The notes: generated by a model from the letters alone, not told the origin. 49,450 nt of DNA from Rubrivivax sp. (GCA_027491255.1 JAIXWM010000123.1:1-49450), one strand, 5' to 3'; shown: positions 41,672 to 48,823, counted from the stretch's first letter. A program made the numbers and translations.

Positions 41672-41913
41672 TCAACGCCTTCGTCGCCGTTCCGGTTGCA
41701 CCTTGTTGGCCTGCTCGAACAGCAGGATCGTCTGGCGGACGATCTGCCGCTGCTCCGCGGGCAGTTTCAGGAAGGCGTCGAAGGTCTCGCGCTCCAGGTA
41801 GCCCACACCCCGTTCCCACCGCTCCTTCTTGTGCTGCACCATCTGCCGCACAGCCTCGCCGTAGCGCAGCACCTCGGGCTGCACGTCCAGCAGCTCGGCC
41901 AGCACAGCGGCCT
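41672..41913 (-). pseudogene. C-terminal fragment of an unrecognised gene, cut by an IS30 end
   Basis: About 80 codons on the minus strand that read well: [60 protein letters not shown] and a basic tail. The frame runs on upstream into IS30 terminal sequence, so the 5' part of the gene is gone. I do not recognise the family. It is charged and mostly helical, with no signal or membrane span. It ends 22 bases from the ruvC stop, tail to tail. The fragment indicates that the IS30 copy once landed inside this gene. Confidence 0.5.
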
Positions 41914-42100
41914 CAAATCTGAAGTGCAACACCCGTCTTCGGGTAAGGTGCACAGATGCAGACCAGAACGACCTACAAGCAGCTTCAGCCTGAGGAGCGG
42001 ATGACGATCGCGAGCATGCGCCTGGCACGTTCGGGCGTGCGGGCCATGGCCCGCGCGCTCGGACGTTCGCTCGCCACGATCAGCCGCGAACTCTCGCGAA
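41914..42100 (+). mobile_element. Left-end remnant of an IS30-family insertion sequence
   Basis: Starts near the sequence AAATCTGAAGTGCAACACC, which looks like an IS30-family terminus, followed by the transposase start at 41956. That start reads [20 protein letters not shown], then [20 protein letters not shown] and TISRELSRN, the HTH_38 N-terminal DNA-binding domain of IS30 transposases. After about 49 codons the reading passes straight into rfbA sequence (TLMLAGIR) at about 42101. The catalytic DDE part and the right end are missing, so it is dead and marks a deletion junction. Confidence 0.8.
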
Positions 42101-42931
42101 ACGCTGATGCTGGCCGGCATCCGCGACATCCTGGTCATCAGCACGCCGCAGGACACGCCGCGCTTCGAGGCCCTGCTGGGCGACGGCGCGCAGTAGGGCC
42201 TGGACCTGAGCTACTGCGTGCAGCCCAGCCCCGATGGCCTGGCGCAGGCCTTCATCCTGGGCCGGCGCTTCATCGGTGGGGCCCCGAGCACGCTGGTGCT
42301 GGGCGACAACATCTTCCACGGCCATGACCTGCAGCCCATGCTGCGGCGCGCGCCGGGGCGCCCCGACGGCGCCACCGTCTTCGCTTACCACGTGCACGAT
42401 CCCGAGCGCTACGGCGTGGTCGAGTTCGACGCCCAGCGCCTCGCGCTCAGCATCGAGGAGAAGCCGCGCGCGCCCAAGAGCAACTACGCGGTCACCGGCC
42501 TGTACTTCTACGACGCGCAGGTCTGCGACATCGCCGCCGACATCAAACCCTCGGCGCGCGGCGAGCTCGAGATCACCACCGTCAACGAGCGCTACCTGCT
42601 GCAGCAGCAGCTCAGCGTCGAGATCATGGGCTGCGGCTACGCCTGGCTCGACACCGGCACCCACGACAGCCTGATGGAGGCCGGCCAGTTCATCGCCACG
42701 CTCGAGAAGCGCCAGGGTCTGAAGGTCGCGTTCCCGGAAGAGATCGCCTTCCGCGCCGGCTGGATCAGCGCCGAGCAGCTCGAGCGCCAGGCCCAGCCGA
42801 TGCTGAAGAACGGCTACGGGCAGTACCTGGTGCGGGTGCTGCACGAATCGCCCTCGTCGCCGGGCTCATGGGGGGCGGTAGGCGCTGAAGACAGCGGCAG
42901 CGAGGCTGCGGCGTCGAGGTTCGCAGCATGA
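42101..42931 (+). pseudogene. rfbA: rfbA (glucose-1-phosphate thymidylyltransferase), truncated with an internal stop
   Basis: Homology to RmlA begins in mid-protein at [20 protein letters not shown], so the nucleotide-binding N-terminus is missing. At 42194-42196 the codon expected to be Trp (family GSQWGLDLSY) is TAG. Beyond it the frame is good: [70 protein letters not shown] and KNGYGQYL, followed by an atypical 27-residue tail. RmlA makes dTDP-glucose, the first step to dTDP-rhamnose. This copy cannot be functional. Its TGA overlaps the rfbC start. Confidence 0.9.
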
Positions 42932-43479
42932 AGGCCACGGCACTGGCGCTGCAGGGCGTGTATCTCGTGGAGCCGCGGGTCTTCGGTGACGAGCGCGGCT
43001 TCTTCTTCGAGAGCTGGAACGAGGAAGCCTTCGCAAGCGCTGTGGGGCAGCCCTGGCACTTCGTTCAGGACAACCATTCGCGCTCACGCCAGGGCGTGCT
43101 GCGCGGGCTGCACTACCAGCTGTCGCCACACGCCCAGGGCAAGCTTGTGCGCGTGGTGCGCGGCGAGGTGTTCGACGTGGCCGTGGACATCCGCCAGGGC
43201 TCACCCACCTTCGGCCGCTGGGTGGGCGAGCGGTTGTCAGGCGACAACCACCGCCAGTTGTGGATCCCGCCCGGCTTTGCCCACGGCTTCGTGGTGCTGA
43301 GCGACAGCGCCGACTTCCTGTACAAGACCACGGCACCCTACGCGCCGCAAGCCGAGCGCTGCATCGCCTGGGACGACCCGACCCTGGCCATCGACTGGCC
43401 GCTGGACAGGTTGACGCCACAGGTCTCGGCCAAGGACGCGCTGGCGCCGCGGCTGGGGCGGGCGGAGGTGTTCGGGTAG
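42928..43479 (+). CDS. rfbC: dTDP-4-dehydrorhamnose 3,5-epimerase RfbC/RmlC
   Basis: The 183-residue cupin enzyme for the third step of dTDP-L-rhamnose synthesis. [40 protein letters not shown] (with the catalytic His in GLHYQ), [36 protein letters not shown] and [19 protein letters not shown] cover the whole family fold, so the gene looks intact. It overlaps the rfbA pseudogene as ATGA. rfbB and rfbD are not in the window, so the pathway is complete only if copies exist elsewhere. Confidence 0.94.
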   Translation: MKATALALQGVYLVEPRVFGDERGFFFESWNEEAFASAVGQPWHFVQDNHSRSRQGVLRGLHYQLSPHAQGKLVRVVRGEVFDVAVDIRQGSPTFGRWVGERLSGDNHRQLWIPPGFAHGFVVLSDSADFLYKTTAPYAPQAERCIAWDDPTLAIDWPLDRLTPQVSAKDALAPRLGRAEVFG

Positions 43480-43591
43480 CTGTGGAGCACCAGATTGACA
43501 CGTGCAGAGTACCGAGCAAGGCTCGGGTGGCACGTATGGCGAAATCGTTGGTGCATCGCATACACTATCGATACGACTCACCCTTAGACCG

Positions 43592-43639
43592 TCTGGCTTG
43601 GCCAGATGCTCCTAGGGCGGCAGGCCGCCTCCGGGCGGC
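43592..43639 (+). promoter_or_regulatory. Structured leader of the NYN-domain gene
   Basis: Two perfect stems lie in line: TCTGGC-TTG-GCCAGA (43592-43606) and GCCGCC-TCCG-GGCGGC (43624-43639). They are followed by TTTGCCATTTTT and the ribosome site GGAGGGG. The CTCC at 43608-43611 between the stems could pair with that GGAG, so the leader may switch translation. A TACACT at 43561-43566 is a candidate -10. The two-stem reading is direct; regulation is inferred. Confidence 0.4.
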
Positions 43640-43660
43640 TTTGCCATTTTTGGAGGGGCT

Positions 43661-44320
43661 GTGAGAACCGTCGTCTACGTTGACGGGTACAACCTGTACT
43701 ACGGTCTACTCCGGGGAACGAAGCTCAAATGGCTCGACCTCTTTGGGCTCTTCGAGCACTATGTGCTGGCGCCCGACGCCGAGCTGCTTGAAGTTCGCTA
43801 CTACACCGCGCCGGTACTCGCCAGGATGTGCGATGACCCCGAGTCACCGGCCCGGCAGCGCATCTACATCCAGGCGCTGCGGCAAATGCATTCGACGCGG
43901 CTGAAGATTGTCGAGGGCCGGATCGCAGCCACGAAGCCCTACCAAAGGCTGGCCGAACCCATCCCCGAGGTCCCTCATCTCGAGCGAGTGAAGGTTCTTG
44001 ACTTCAATGAGAAGAAGTCAGACGTCAATCTCGCGTCCGACATGATCGCAGGCGCTTGGACGGGGGCTTATGAACAAGCCGTCATTTGCTCCAACGACAC
44101 CGATCTCGAAGCTGCTCTCAAGACGGTCCGCAGTTACCATCCAGCACTTCGCATCGGGCTGGTCGCCCCCGTACCATCCTCTGATCATCGGTACATCTCC
44201 GGCGATCTCAAGCGACACGCACACTGGGCCAAGCCCTTGAGCGTCGCGCATGTTGCCAAAGCTCAACTGCCGGACCGTATTCCCTACTCAGCAATCCACA
44301 AGCCGAAAGCGTGGGCTTGA
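43661..44320 (+). CDS. NYN-domain (PIN-like) nuclease family protein
   Basis: A 219-residue protein with a complete NYN core, a fold of small metal-dependent RNases. VVYVDGYNLYYG gives the first acid (Asp8), EKKSDVNLASDMIAGAW the second group (Asp121, Asp127), and AVICSNDTDLEAAL the third (Asp146, Asp148). It starts at GTG 43661, preceded by a very strong GGAGGGG. Base composition and codons (ACG AAG CTC AAA) are clearly less GC-rich than in rfbC and the glycosyltransferase gene, which suggests transfer. Similar proteins are often solitary and of unknown role; RNA decay or defence are possibilities, not shown. Confidence 0.8.
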   Translation: MRTVVYVDGYNLYYGLLRGTKLKWLDLFGLFEHYVLAPDAELLEVRYYTAPVLARMCDDPESPARQRIYIQALRQMHSTRLKIVEGRIAATKPYQRLAEPIPEVPHLERVKVLDFNEKKSDVNLASDMIAGAWTGAYEQAVICSNDTDLEAALKTVRSYHPALRIGLVAPVPSSDHRYISGDLKRHAHWAKPLSVAHVAKAQLPDRIPYSAIHKPKAWA

Positions 44321-44365
44321 TCGGGATCGACGGGGACCGCAGCACCTGCCACCGGCACCCCGCCC

Positions 44366-45661
44366 TTGTCAGCATCGCTGAGCCTCGTCGTCCCGCTGTT
44401 CAACCACCTGCAGCACAGCCGGGAGATGCTGGCTTCGCTGCGGGCCAGCCTGCAGGGCATCGAGGGCTGGGAAGTGGTGCTGGTGGACGACGGCTCCACC
44501 GACGGCACGGGCGACTGGCTGCAATCGCTGGCGGGCCTGCCGAACCTGCGTACGCTCCGGCACGACCGCAACCGCGGCTACGCCGCGGCCATCAACACCG
44601 GCGCCGCGGCGGCCCGCGGCAGCGTGCTGGCCCTGCTGAACAGCGACCTGCTGTTCTGCCCCGGCTGGCTGGCGCCGATGCAGGCCGCCCTGGGGCCGCC
44701 AGCGGCGCGCGTGGGCATCGTCGGCAACCTGCAGTACCGGGTGAGCGACGGCGGGCTGGACCACGCGGGTATCGGGCTGAGCCCGGGCGGGCAGTTCGAG
44801 CACATCGGCGCTCCACCTGCACAGCCCCGCAGCGAGGTGCTGGCCGTCACCGGGGCCTGCGTGTTGCTGCACCGGCAGGTCTTCGACCGCGTGGGCGGGC
44901 TCGACACCGGCTACGTCAACGGCGCCGAGGACGCGGACCTGTGCCTGAAACTGCGCCGCGCCGGCCTGCGCGTGGTGCTGGCCGGCGACAGCGCGGTGCG
45001 CCACCACGTGAGCCTGAGCCGCGGCCGCGCGCCGGGGCAGAACGAGGCCAACAGCCGTCGCCTGTTCAGCCGCTGGCGGCCCGAGATCCGGCGTGAACTG
45101 GCGGCGGTATGGCGCCGCCGCCTGGCCGGCGCCGGGGCCACGGCAGGCCACCCGTGGCTGGACGGCGCGCTGACGCCCGAGGCGCTGGCCGCACCGCAGG
45201 CCATGGCAGGGCTGGTGGCCGAGCAGATGCTCTTGCGGCAAGAGGCGCGCTGGGCGCGCGAGTGCGGCGCCAGCCGCACGGCGGGCGCCCCGCACGCTGA
45301 AATCATCGACACGCAGGGCTTCGGCAGCGCCGAGGCCGGCGGTAGCTTGCGCCTGCTGAACGCGGGCACGATCCGGTTCACCGCGCCGCCCGGGGCCCGC
45401 AACGTGTTCGTCTGCAGGCGGGTGGGGCCAGGCCGGGCATCGGTGCATCTGGAACTCGAGGTCAACGGCGTCCAGTGCCGCCGCTTCACGCTGGCGGCGC
45501 CGGGCAGCCTGAACAGCGGCATCGCCCACCCGCTGCTGTGGCCGGGCCGCGTGCAGACGCTGCGCGTGCGGCGGCTAGGTGGGGATGCGGATGCGGCGCG
45601 CGGCGCCGAGATCGTCATCACGCATCTGGTGGTGGACGATGCGGTGGTGGGGCTGGGTTGA
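44366..45661 (+). CDS. Family 2 glycosyltransferase with C-terminal extension
   Basis: A 431-residue GT-A fold glycosyltransferase. Motifs are SLVVPLFNHLQHSREML, VVLVDDGSTDGTGDWL (the nucleotide-binding DD), HDRNRGYAAAINTGAAAARG, LALLNSDLLFCPGWLAPMQ, a GVDHAG-like GGLDHAGIGLSPGGQFEHIG and GYVNGAEDADLCLKLRRAGL. The last 130 residues (from about 300) form a beta-rich appended domain of unknown role (NVFVCRRVGPGRASVHLELE). No ATG fits; a TTG at 44366 is the only start before an upstream stop, so the 5' end may have been lost when the NYN gene was inserted. It would act on an O-antigen or similar glycan. Confidence 0.85.
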   Translation: MSASLSLVVPLFNHLQHSREMLASLRASLQGIEGWEVVLVDDGSTDGTGDWLQSLAGLPNLRTLRHDRNRGYAAAINTGAAAARGSVLALLNSDLLFCPGWLAPMQAALGPPAARVGIVGNLQYRVSDGGLDHAGIGLSPGGQFEHIGAPPAQPRSEVLAVTGACVLLHRQVFDRVGGLDTGYVNGAEDADLCLKLRRAGLRVVLAGDSAVRHHVSLSRGRAPGQNEANSRRLFSRWRPEIRRELAAVWRRRLAGAGATAGHPWLDGALTPEALAAPQAMAGLVAEQMLLRQEARWARECGASRTAGAPHAEIIDTQGFGSAEAGGSLRLLNAGTIRFTAPPGARNVFVCRRVGPGRASVHLELEVNGVQCRRFTLAAPGSLNSGIAHPLLWPGRVQTLRVRRLGGDADAARGAEIVITHLVVDDAVVGLG

Positions 45662-45671
45662 TGGCGGTGAC

Positions 45672-45725
45672 AACCGACGGGCGTTCGCTGGCGGGCGCCA
45701 GCCGCGGTCCGCGGAGTTCAGCCCA
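45672..45725 (+). repeat. Copy 1 of a 55-base repeat after the glycosyltransferase gene
   Basis: ACCGACGGGCGTTCGCTGG followed by GGCGCCAGCCGCG-TCCGCGGA occurs here and again, with a few changes, at about 48836-48890, in both cases just after the same glycosyltransferase 3' end. It marks the duplicated unit described in the findings. Confidence 0.75.
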
Positions 45726-45754
45726 TCTCCCCCAGCCCCCATAGAGCGGGCTGA

Positions 45755-45788
45755 CATCACCCAGATTGGCACCCCCATCTGGGTGATG
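45755..45788. promoter_or_regulatory. Perfect 12-bp inverted repeat upstream of the Rpn gene
   Basis: CATCACCCAGAT, ten bases, ATCTGGGTGATG. The arms are fully complementary. A TACAGT (45810-45815) seven bases before the Rpn ATG is a candidate -10, which puts the right arm next to the -35 region. It may be an operator, or an RNA hairpin that ends or guards transcription. No regulator gene is adjacent apart from Rpn itself. Confidence 0.6.
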
Positions 45789-45822
45789 GTCATTCAAGCC
45801 CGGTCTGCCTACAGTGCCGGGC

Positions 45823-46839
45823 ATGGAACTGCTCGACCCCAAGAACGACTACGTCTTCAAGCGTCTGTTCGCCGACAGCCCCGAGCTGCTGGCCGAGTTG
45901 ATCAGCGCCGTGCGGCGCGACGATCCGCCGGTGCAGGTGCTGCAGGTGCTGAACCCTCGCATCCTGCCCGAGGACATCACCGGAAAGGCCATCGAGCTCG
46001 ACGTGCTGGCGCGTGACGCGCGTGGACGACTGTTCAACGTCGAAATCCAGGTGCAGCGCTTTCCGCGCTGGAGCGCGCGCAGCGCGTTCTACCTGTCGCG
46101 GCTGCTGGCCTCGCAGATCGACGCGGGGCAGGCCTATCTGGAGTTGAAGCCGGTGGTGGGGGTGAATCTGCTAGATTTCGAGCTGTTCGAGGGTCATCCG
46201 TCGGCGCTGTGGCACTTCGAGATGCGCGACCGTCACGATCCCGCGGTGCGCCTGGGCGACGAGTTGTCGCTGCATGTGGTGGAGTTGCGCAAGGCCGATC
46301 GGGCGTGGCACTGGCGGGGGGATGATGCGAGCGTGGCTGGCGATAGCGCGGTTGTCGATATCCACACAAGCGCAGATCAACCCGCTGCGGCAGTCAAGTC
46401 GCATGATCCCGCCCCAGATGCTGTGCACGGCGCACTGCACGCCTGGATTGCATTCCTTAACCGCTGGAAGGAGGCAAAAGAGATGTCCGACCTGGCCTAC
46501 CCACCGGTGCAGCAGGCTCTGAAGAAGCTGCAGGACCTGAGCCGCAACGAGGAAGACCGCTACCGCGCCATCGCACGCGAGCGGGCGCTGTACAACGAGC
46601 TGACGCTGCTGAGGGATGCGCGGGAGGAAGGCAGGGAGGAAGGTCGGGAGGAAGGTCGTCAGGAAGGACTGACCTTGGCCAAGACTTCCACCCTGACCAG
46701 GCAGTTGACCCGCCGTTTTGGCGCGTTGCCCGAATGGGCATTGCAGCGCGTGCAGGAGGCCTCGAGCGAGGAAATCGACTCCTGGCTCGACCGAATCCTC
46801 GACGCTCCTACGCTGCAAGCGGTGTTCGGTGAAGGGTGA
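45823..46839 (+). CDS. Rpn-family recombination-promoting nuclease (PD-(D/E)XK) with DUF4351 tail
   Basis: A 338-residue Rpn/PDDEXK transposase-like nuclease. LDPKNDYVFKRLFADSPELL is the Rpn N-terminus; the catalytic core is IELDVLARDARGRLFNVEIQ (Asp, then E-x-Q). Residues about 170-205 (VAGDSAVVDIHTSADQPAAA and on) look like an in-frame insertion before the usual ALHAWIAFLNRW. A EEGREEGREEGRQEG coiled stretch and a DUF4351 segment (LTRQLTRRFGALPEWALQRV) close the protein. E. coli Rpn proteins promote RecA-independent recombination and DNA cleavage. ATG 45823 is used; a GTG three codons earlier is in frame. Remnants of the glycosyltransferase gene lie on both sides. Confidence 0.85.
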   Translation: MELLDPKNDYVFKRLFADSPELLAELISAVRRDDPPVQVLQVLNPRILPEDITGKAIELDVLARDARGRLFNVEIQVQRFPRWSARSAFYLSRLLASQIDAGQAYLELKPVVGVNLLDFELFEGHPSALWHFEMRDRHDPAVRLGDELSLHVVELRKADRAWHWRGDDASVAGDSAVVDIHTSADQPAAAVKSHDPAPDAVHGALHAWIAFLNRWKEAKEMSDLAYPPVQQALKKLQDLSRNEEDRYRAIARERALYNELTLLRDAREEGREEGREEGRQEGLTLAKTSTLTRQLTRRFGALPEWALQRVQEASSEEIDSWLDRILDAPTLQAVFGEG

Positions 46840-47027
46840 GGGGTGATCGCACTCACGGAGCGGACGTTTGCCCGGATGTCCTTGACCCCCACGTCACAGG
46901 GGAACCCGTCATCGTCAACGGTGAACGTGTCTTGAACTGACGCCCAGAGACTCTCTTGCGTTGCGCGAAGGCACCTCATCGTCGCCGGTGGCCCCGGCAC
47001 CCGCCCGCGCCCGAACACGCTGCTCGT

Positions 47028-47185
47028 CAGGCAACCTGCACATCGGCATCGCCCACCCGCTGCTGAGGCCGGGCCGCGTGCAGACGCTGCGCGTGCGGCG
47101 GCTGGGTGGGGATGCGGCGCGCGGCGCCGAGGTCGCGATCACGCACCTGGTGGTGGACGGTGCGGTGGTAGGGATGGGGCATTAA
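47028..47185 (+). pseudogene. Decayed copy of the glycosyltransferase 3' end (copy 2)
   Basis: Translates IGIAHPLLRPGRVQTLRVRR, LGGDAARGAEVAITHLVVDG, AVVGMGH, nearly the same as the last 50 residues of the family 2 glycosyltransferase (from NSGIAHPLLW on). There is no matching 5' part. The 46840-47027 stretch before it has no gene that I recognise. It shows a duplication of the glycosyltransferase end with the Rpn gene in between. Confidence 0.85.
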
Positions 47186-47333
47186 GGGGCACCCCACTGG
47201 CGCTAGCCGGGAGGGCGCCCCCCGCGACGCCGGGCTGCAGGTCAAGCCGTGCGAGATGCATCTATCCTCGCCTTGGTTGCCGGCCCCGGCCTGCTCTTGG
47301 ACACGCCCGGGCTCTGCTCCACACCAAGGATGT

Positions 47334-47366
47334 GCACGATCATGTCAAAAAATGGCATGATCGTGC
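47334..47366. promoter_or_regulatory. Perfect 11-bp palindromic operator over the promoter of the HTH-nucleotidyltransferase gene
   Basis: GCACGATCATG, eleven bases, CATGATCGTGC, with arms exactly complementary. TATAAA (47367-47372) follows at once, six bases before the ATG, and the spacer holds TGTCAAA as a poor -35. A repressor dimer here would cover the promoter. The HTH domain of the gene's own product is the natural candidate for binding it. Confidence 0.75.
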
Positions 47367-47378
47367 TATAAATTGAGG

Positions 47379-47960
47379 ATGTCTCTGGCCAATGCCATTC
47401 TTTCCGATCGTCAGATACGCTTGTTCCGTTGGCTGTTTGGCCAACCCGAACGCTCGTTTTTCCTTAACGAGTTGCTGCGCTTGACGGGGCTCGGCAGCGC
47501 CTCGCTTCAGCAGGAACTCAAGCGCCTGACGGGCGCGGGTGTGGTGCTGAGCATCCGAAGGGGGAACCTGCGGGAATTCAAGGCCAACCCGGCCTGCCCG
47601 CTGTACCCGGAGTTGGTGTCGCTGACGCGCAAGACCTGTGGTGTGCAAGCCGTGCTGACCCAAGCGGTACAGCCTTTGCGTGACAAACTGGCCCATGCGT
47701 GGATTTACGGCTCTGTGGCCAGGCAGCAAGACACTGCGGCCAGCGATGTGGATGTCATGCTGGTGGGCGAGGATCTGCGCCTGGCCGAGGTGCTGGCGCA
47801 TCTGCAACCTGCCGAACAGGCCCTGGGCCGCAAGATCAATCCCACCTGCTACACCTTGAAAGAGTTCATGTCCCGCCGTGCTGAGGCTGATTCCTTCGTC
47901 AACAAGGTGCTTGCACAGCCGGTGATCCCCTTGATGGAGGGCGGAAGCGGTAGAGCATGA
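47379..47960 (+). CDS. Winged-HTH / minimal nucleotidyltransferase (MNT) fusion, putative antitoxin
   Basis: A 193-residue protein. Residues about 10-70 form a winged HTH (RQIRLFRWLFGQPERSFFLN, ELLRLTGLGSASLQQELKRL, a basic wing IRRGNLREFKAN). Residues about 100-170 hold a minimal nucleotidyltransferase with GSVARQQDTAASDVDVML, i.e. the GSx10DxD motif (Gly111-Ser112, Asp123, Asp125). MNT proteins that pair with HEPN toxins act as antitoxins, often by adding AMP to the toxin. Here the MNT has its own DNA-binding domain, so it can also repress the operon. ATG 47379 is used because it opens at MSLANAILSDRQ. The HEPN gene starts about 40 bases after the stop. Confidence 0.82.
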   Translation: MSLANAILSDRQIRLFRWLFGQPERSFFLNELLRLTGLGSASLQQELKRLTGAGVVLSIRRGNLREFKANPACPLYPELVSLTRKTCGVQAVLTQAVQPLRDKLAHAWIYGSVARQQDTAASDVDVMLVGEDLRLAEVLAHLQPAEQALGRKINPTCYTLKEFMSRRAEADSFVNKVLAQPVIPLMEGGSGRA

Positions 47961-47997
47961 TCCGCTGGCCAATCTGGCACGGATCGGGCAGCTGAAG

Positions 47998-48372
47998 GTG
48001 GAACCGCGCAACCCGGCGGAAGTTGCGCGCATGTTGAAGCTGGCGAAGACGAGGCTGACGGATGCGCAGTTGCTGCATGTCTCCCGGGATGGCCGGTTCA
48101 CCAGCGGTTATGGCGCCGGGCATGCGGCTGCTCTGGCGGCGCTGCGGTGGCACGGTTACCGGAGTGAAAACCGCTTCACCGTTTTTCAATGTCTGCAGCA
48201 CACTCTGGGTTGGCCACCACACCGGTGGCGTGTGCTGGACTCTGCACATCAGAAGCGCAACTTGGCAGAGTACGAGGGCTACTTGGACATCGAGGAAAGC
48301 TTGGTGGTCGAACTGATTTCCTTGGTGCAGGACCTGATTGCCGATGTTGAAAGCCTGACGCTCCGCGATTGA
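47998..48372 (+). CDS. HEPN-domain protein (SAV_6107-like), putative toxin
   Basis: A 124-residue all-helical protein: ARMLKLAKTRLTDAQLLHVS, FTSGYGAGHAAALAALRWHG, VFQCLQHTLG, VLDSAHQKRNLAEYEGYLDI, the last being the HxxRNxxEY element of this HEPN group. HEPN domains are often metal-independent RNases and toxins. A usable ATG is missing. In frame upstream, HDPLANLARIGQLK can be read without a start codon back to a stop at 47932, so the first 13 residues either are lost or begin at a non-ATG; GTG 47998 is the only clear choice. The only ATG (47957, overlapping the upstream TGA) is out of frame. Confidence 0.75.
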   Translation: MEPRNPAEVARMLKLAKTRLTDAQLLHVSRDGRFTSGYGAGHAAALAALRWHGYRSENRFTVFQCLQHTLGWPPHRWRVLDSAHQKRNLAEYEGYLDIEESLVVELISLVQDLIADVESLTLRD

Positions 48373-48432
48373 AGTCTCATGGCGTCCAATCTGAACAGCG
48401 CCGTGTACATCGCTGTCGGCCCGAACGCTTGA

Positions 48433-48632
48433 AGTGCGATACCGCCACCGACATCAAGCCCTTGGCCCGGCGCGAGCTGGAGATCACCACCGTCGATGAG
48501 TACTACCTGCACCATCAGCAGTTGAGCGTGGAGATCTTGGGCTGCGGCTATGCCTGGCTGGATGGACACCGGCACGCACGACAGCCTGATGGAAGCGGAC
48601 CAGTTCATCGCCACGCTGAAAATGCGCCAGGG
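48433..48632 (+). pseudogene. rfbA: Decayed second rfbA fragment
   Basis: Reads [40 protein letters not shown], matching [20 protein letters not shown] and on in the first rfbA remnant. After GCGYAWL a four-base insertion (around 48559-48566) shifts the frame; the DNA continues to match through the next 60 bases. It then switches at about 48633 into the glycosyltransferase end without the intervening rfbC. A poorly conserved stretch at 48389-48432 just upstream resembles the IS30 left end found before copy 1 (both can be read VHRCRPER), but this is only suggestive. Confidence 0.85.
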
Positions 48633-48823
48633 TGCGCGAATGCGGTGCCATCGGCGACGCCGGTGATGTGCGGCACCCGAAGATCATCGACAGCCAGGGC
48701 TTCGGCAGCGCCGAGGCCGGCGGCAGCTTGCGGCGGCTGGGCACGGGCGCAGGTGCGACGGGCGGCGTCGAGGTCATGGTCACGCACTTGGTGATCGACG
48801 ATGCGGTGGTCGGGCTGGGGTGA
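48633..48823 (+). pseudogene. Decayed copy of the glycosyltransferase 3' end (copy 3)
   Basis: Reads MRECGAIGDAG, KIIDSQGFGSAEAGGSLRRL, then jumps to VEVMVTHLVIDDAVVGLG, so about 60 codons are missing inside compared with the intact gene. The junction with rfbA sequence lies just before it. Part of the 55-base downstream repeat follows at 48836-48890. Confidence 0.85.

Noticed and set aside
42218..42931. rfbA read as an intact shorter gene from the GTG at 42218
   Set aside because: It would lack the whole nucleotide-binding N-terminal third of RmlA; an in-frame stop and an IS junction lie just upstream, so it is a pseudogene.
46659..47018. A minus-strand frame over the end of Rpn (with QDTFTVDDDGFPCDVGVKDI)
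   Set aside because: It overlaps the conserved DUF4351 end of Rpn in antisense and I recognise no family; the part outside Rpn is only about 60 codons.
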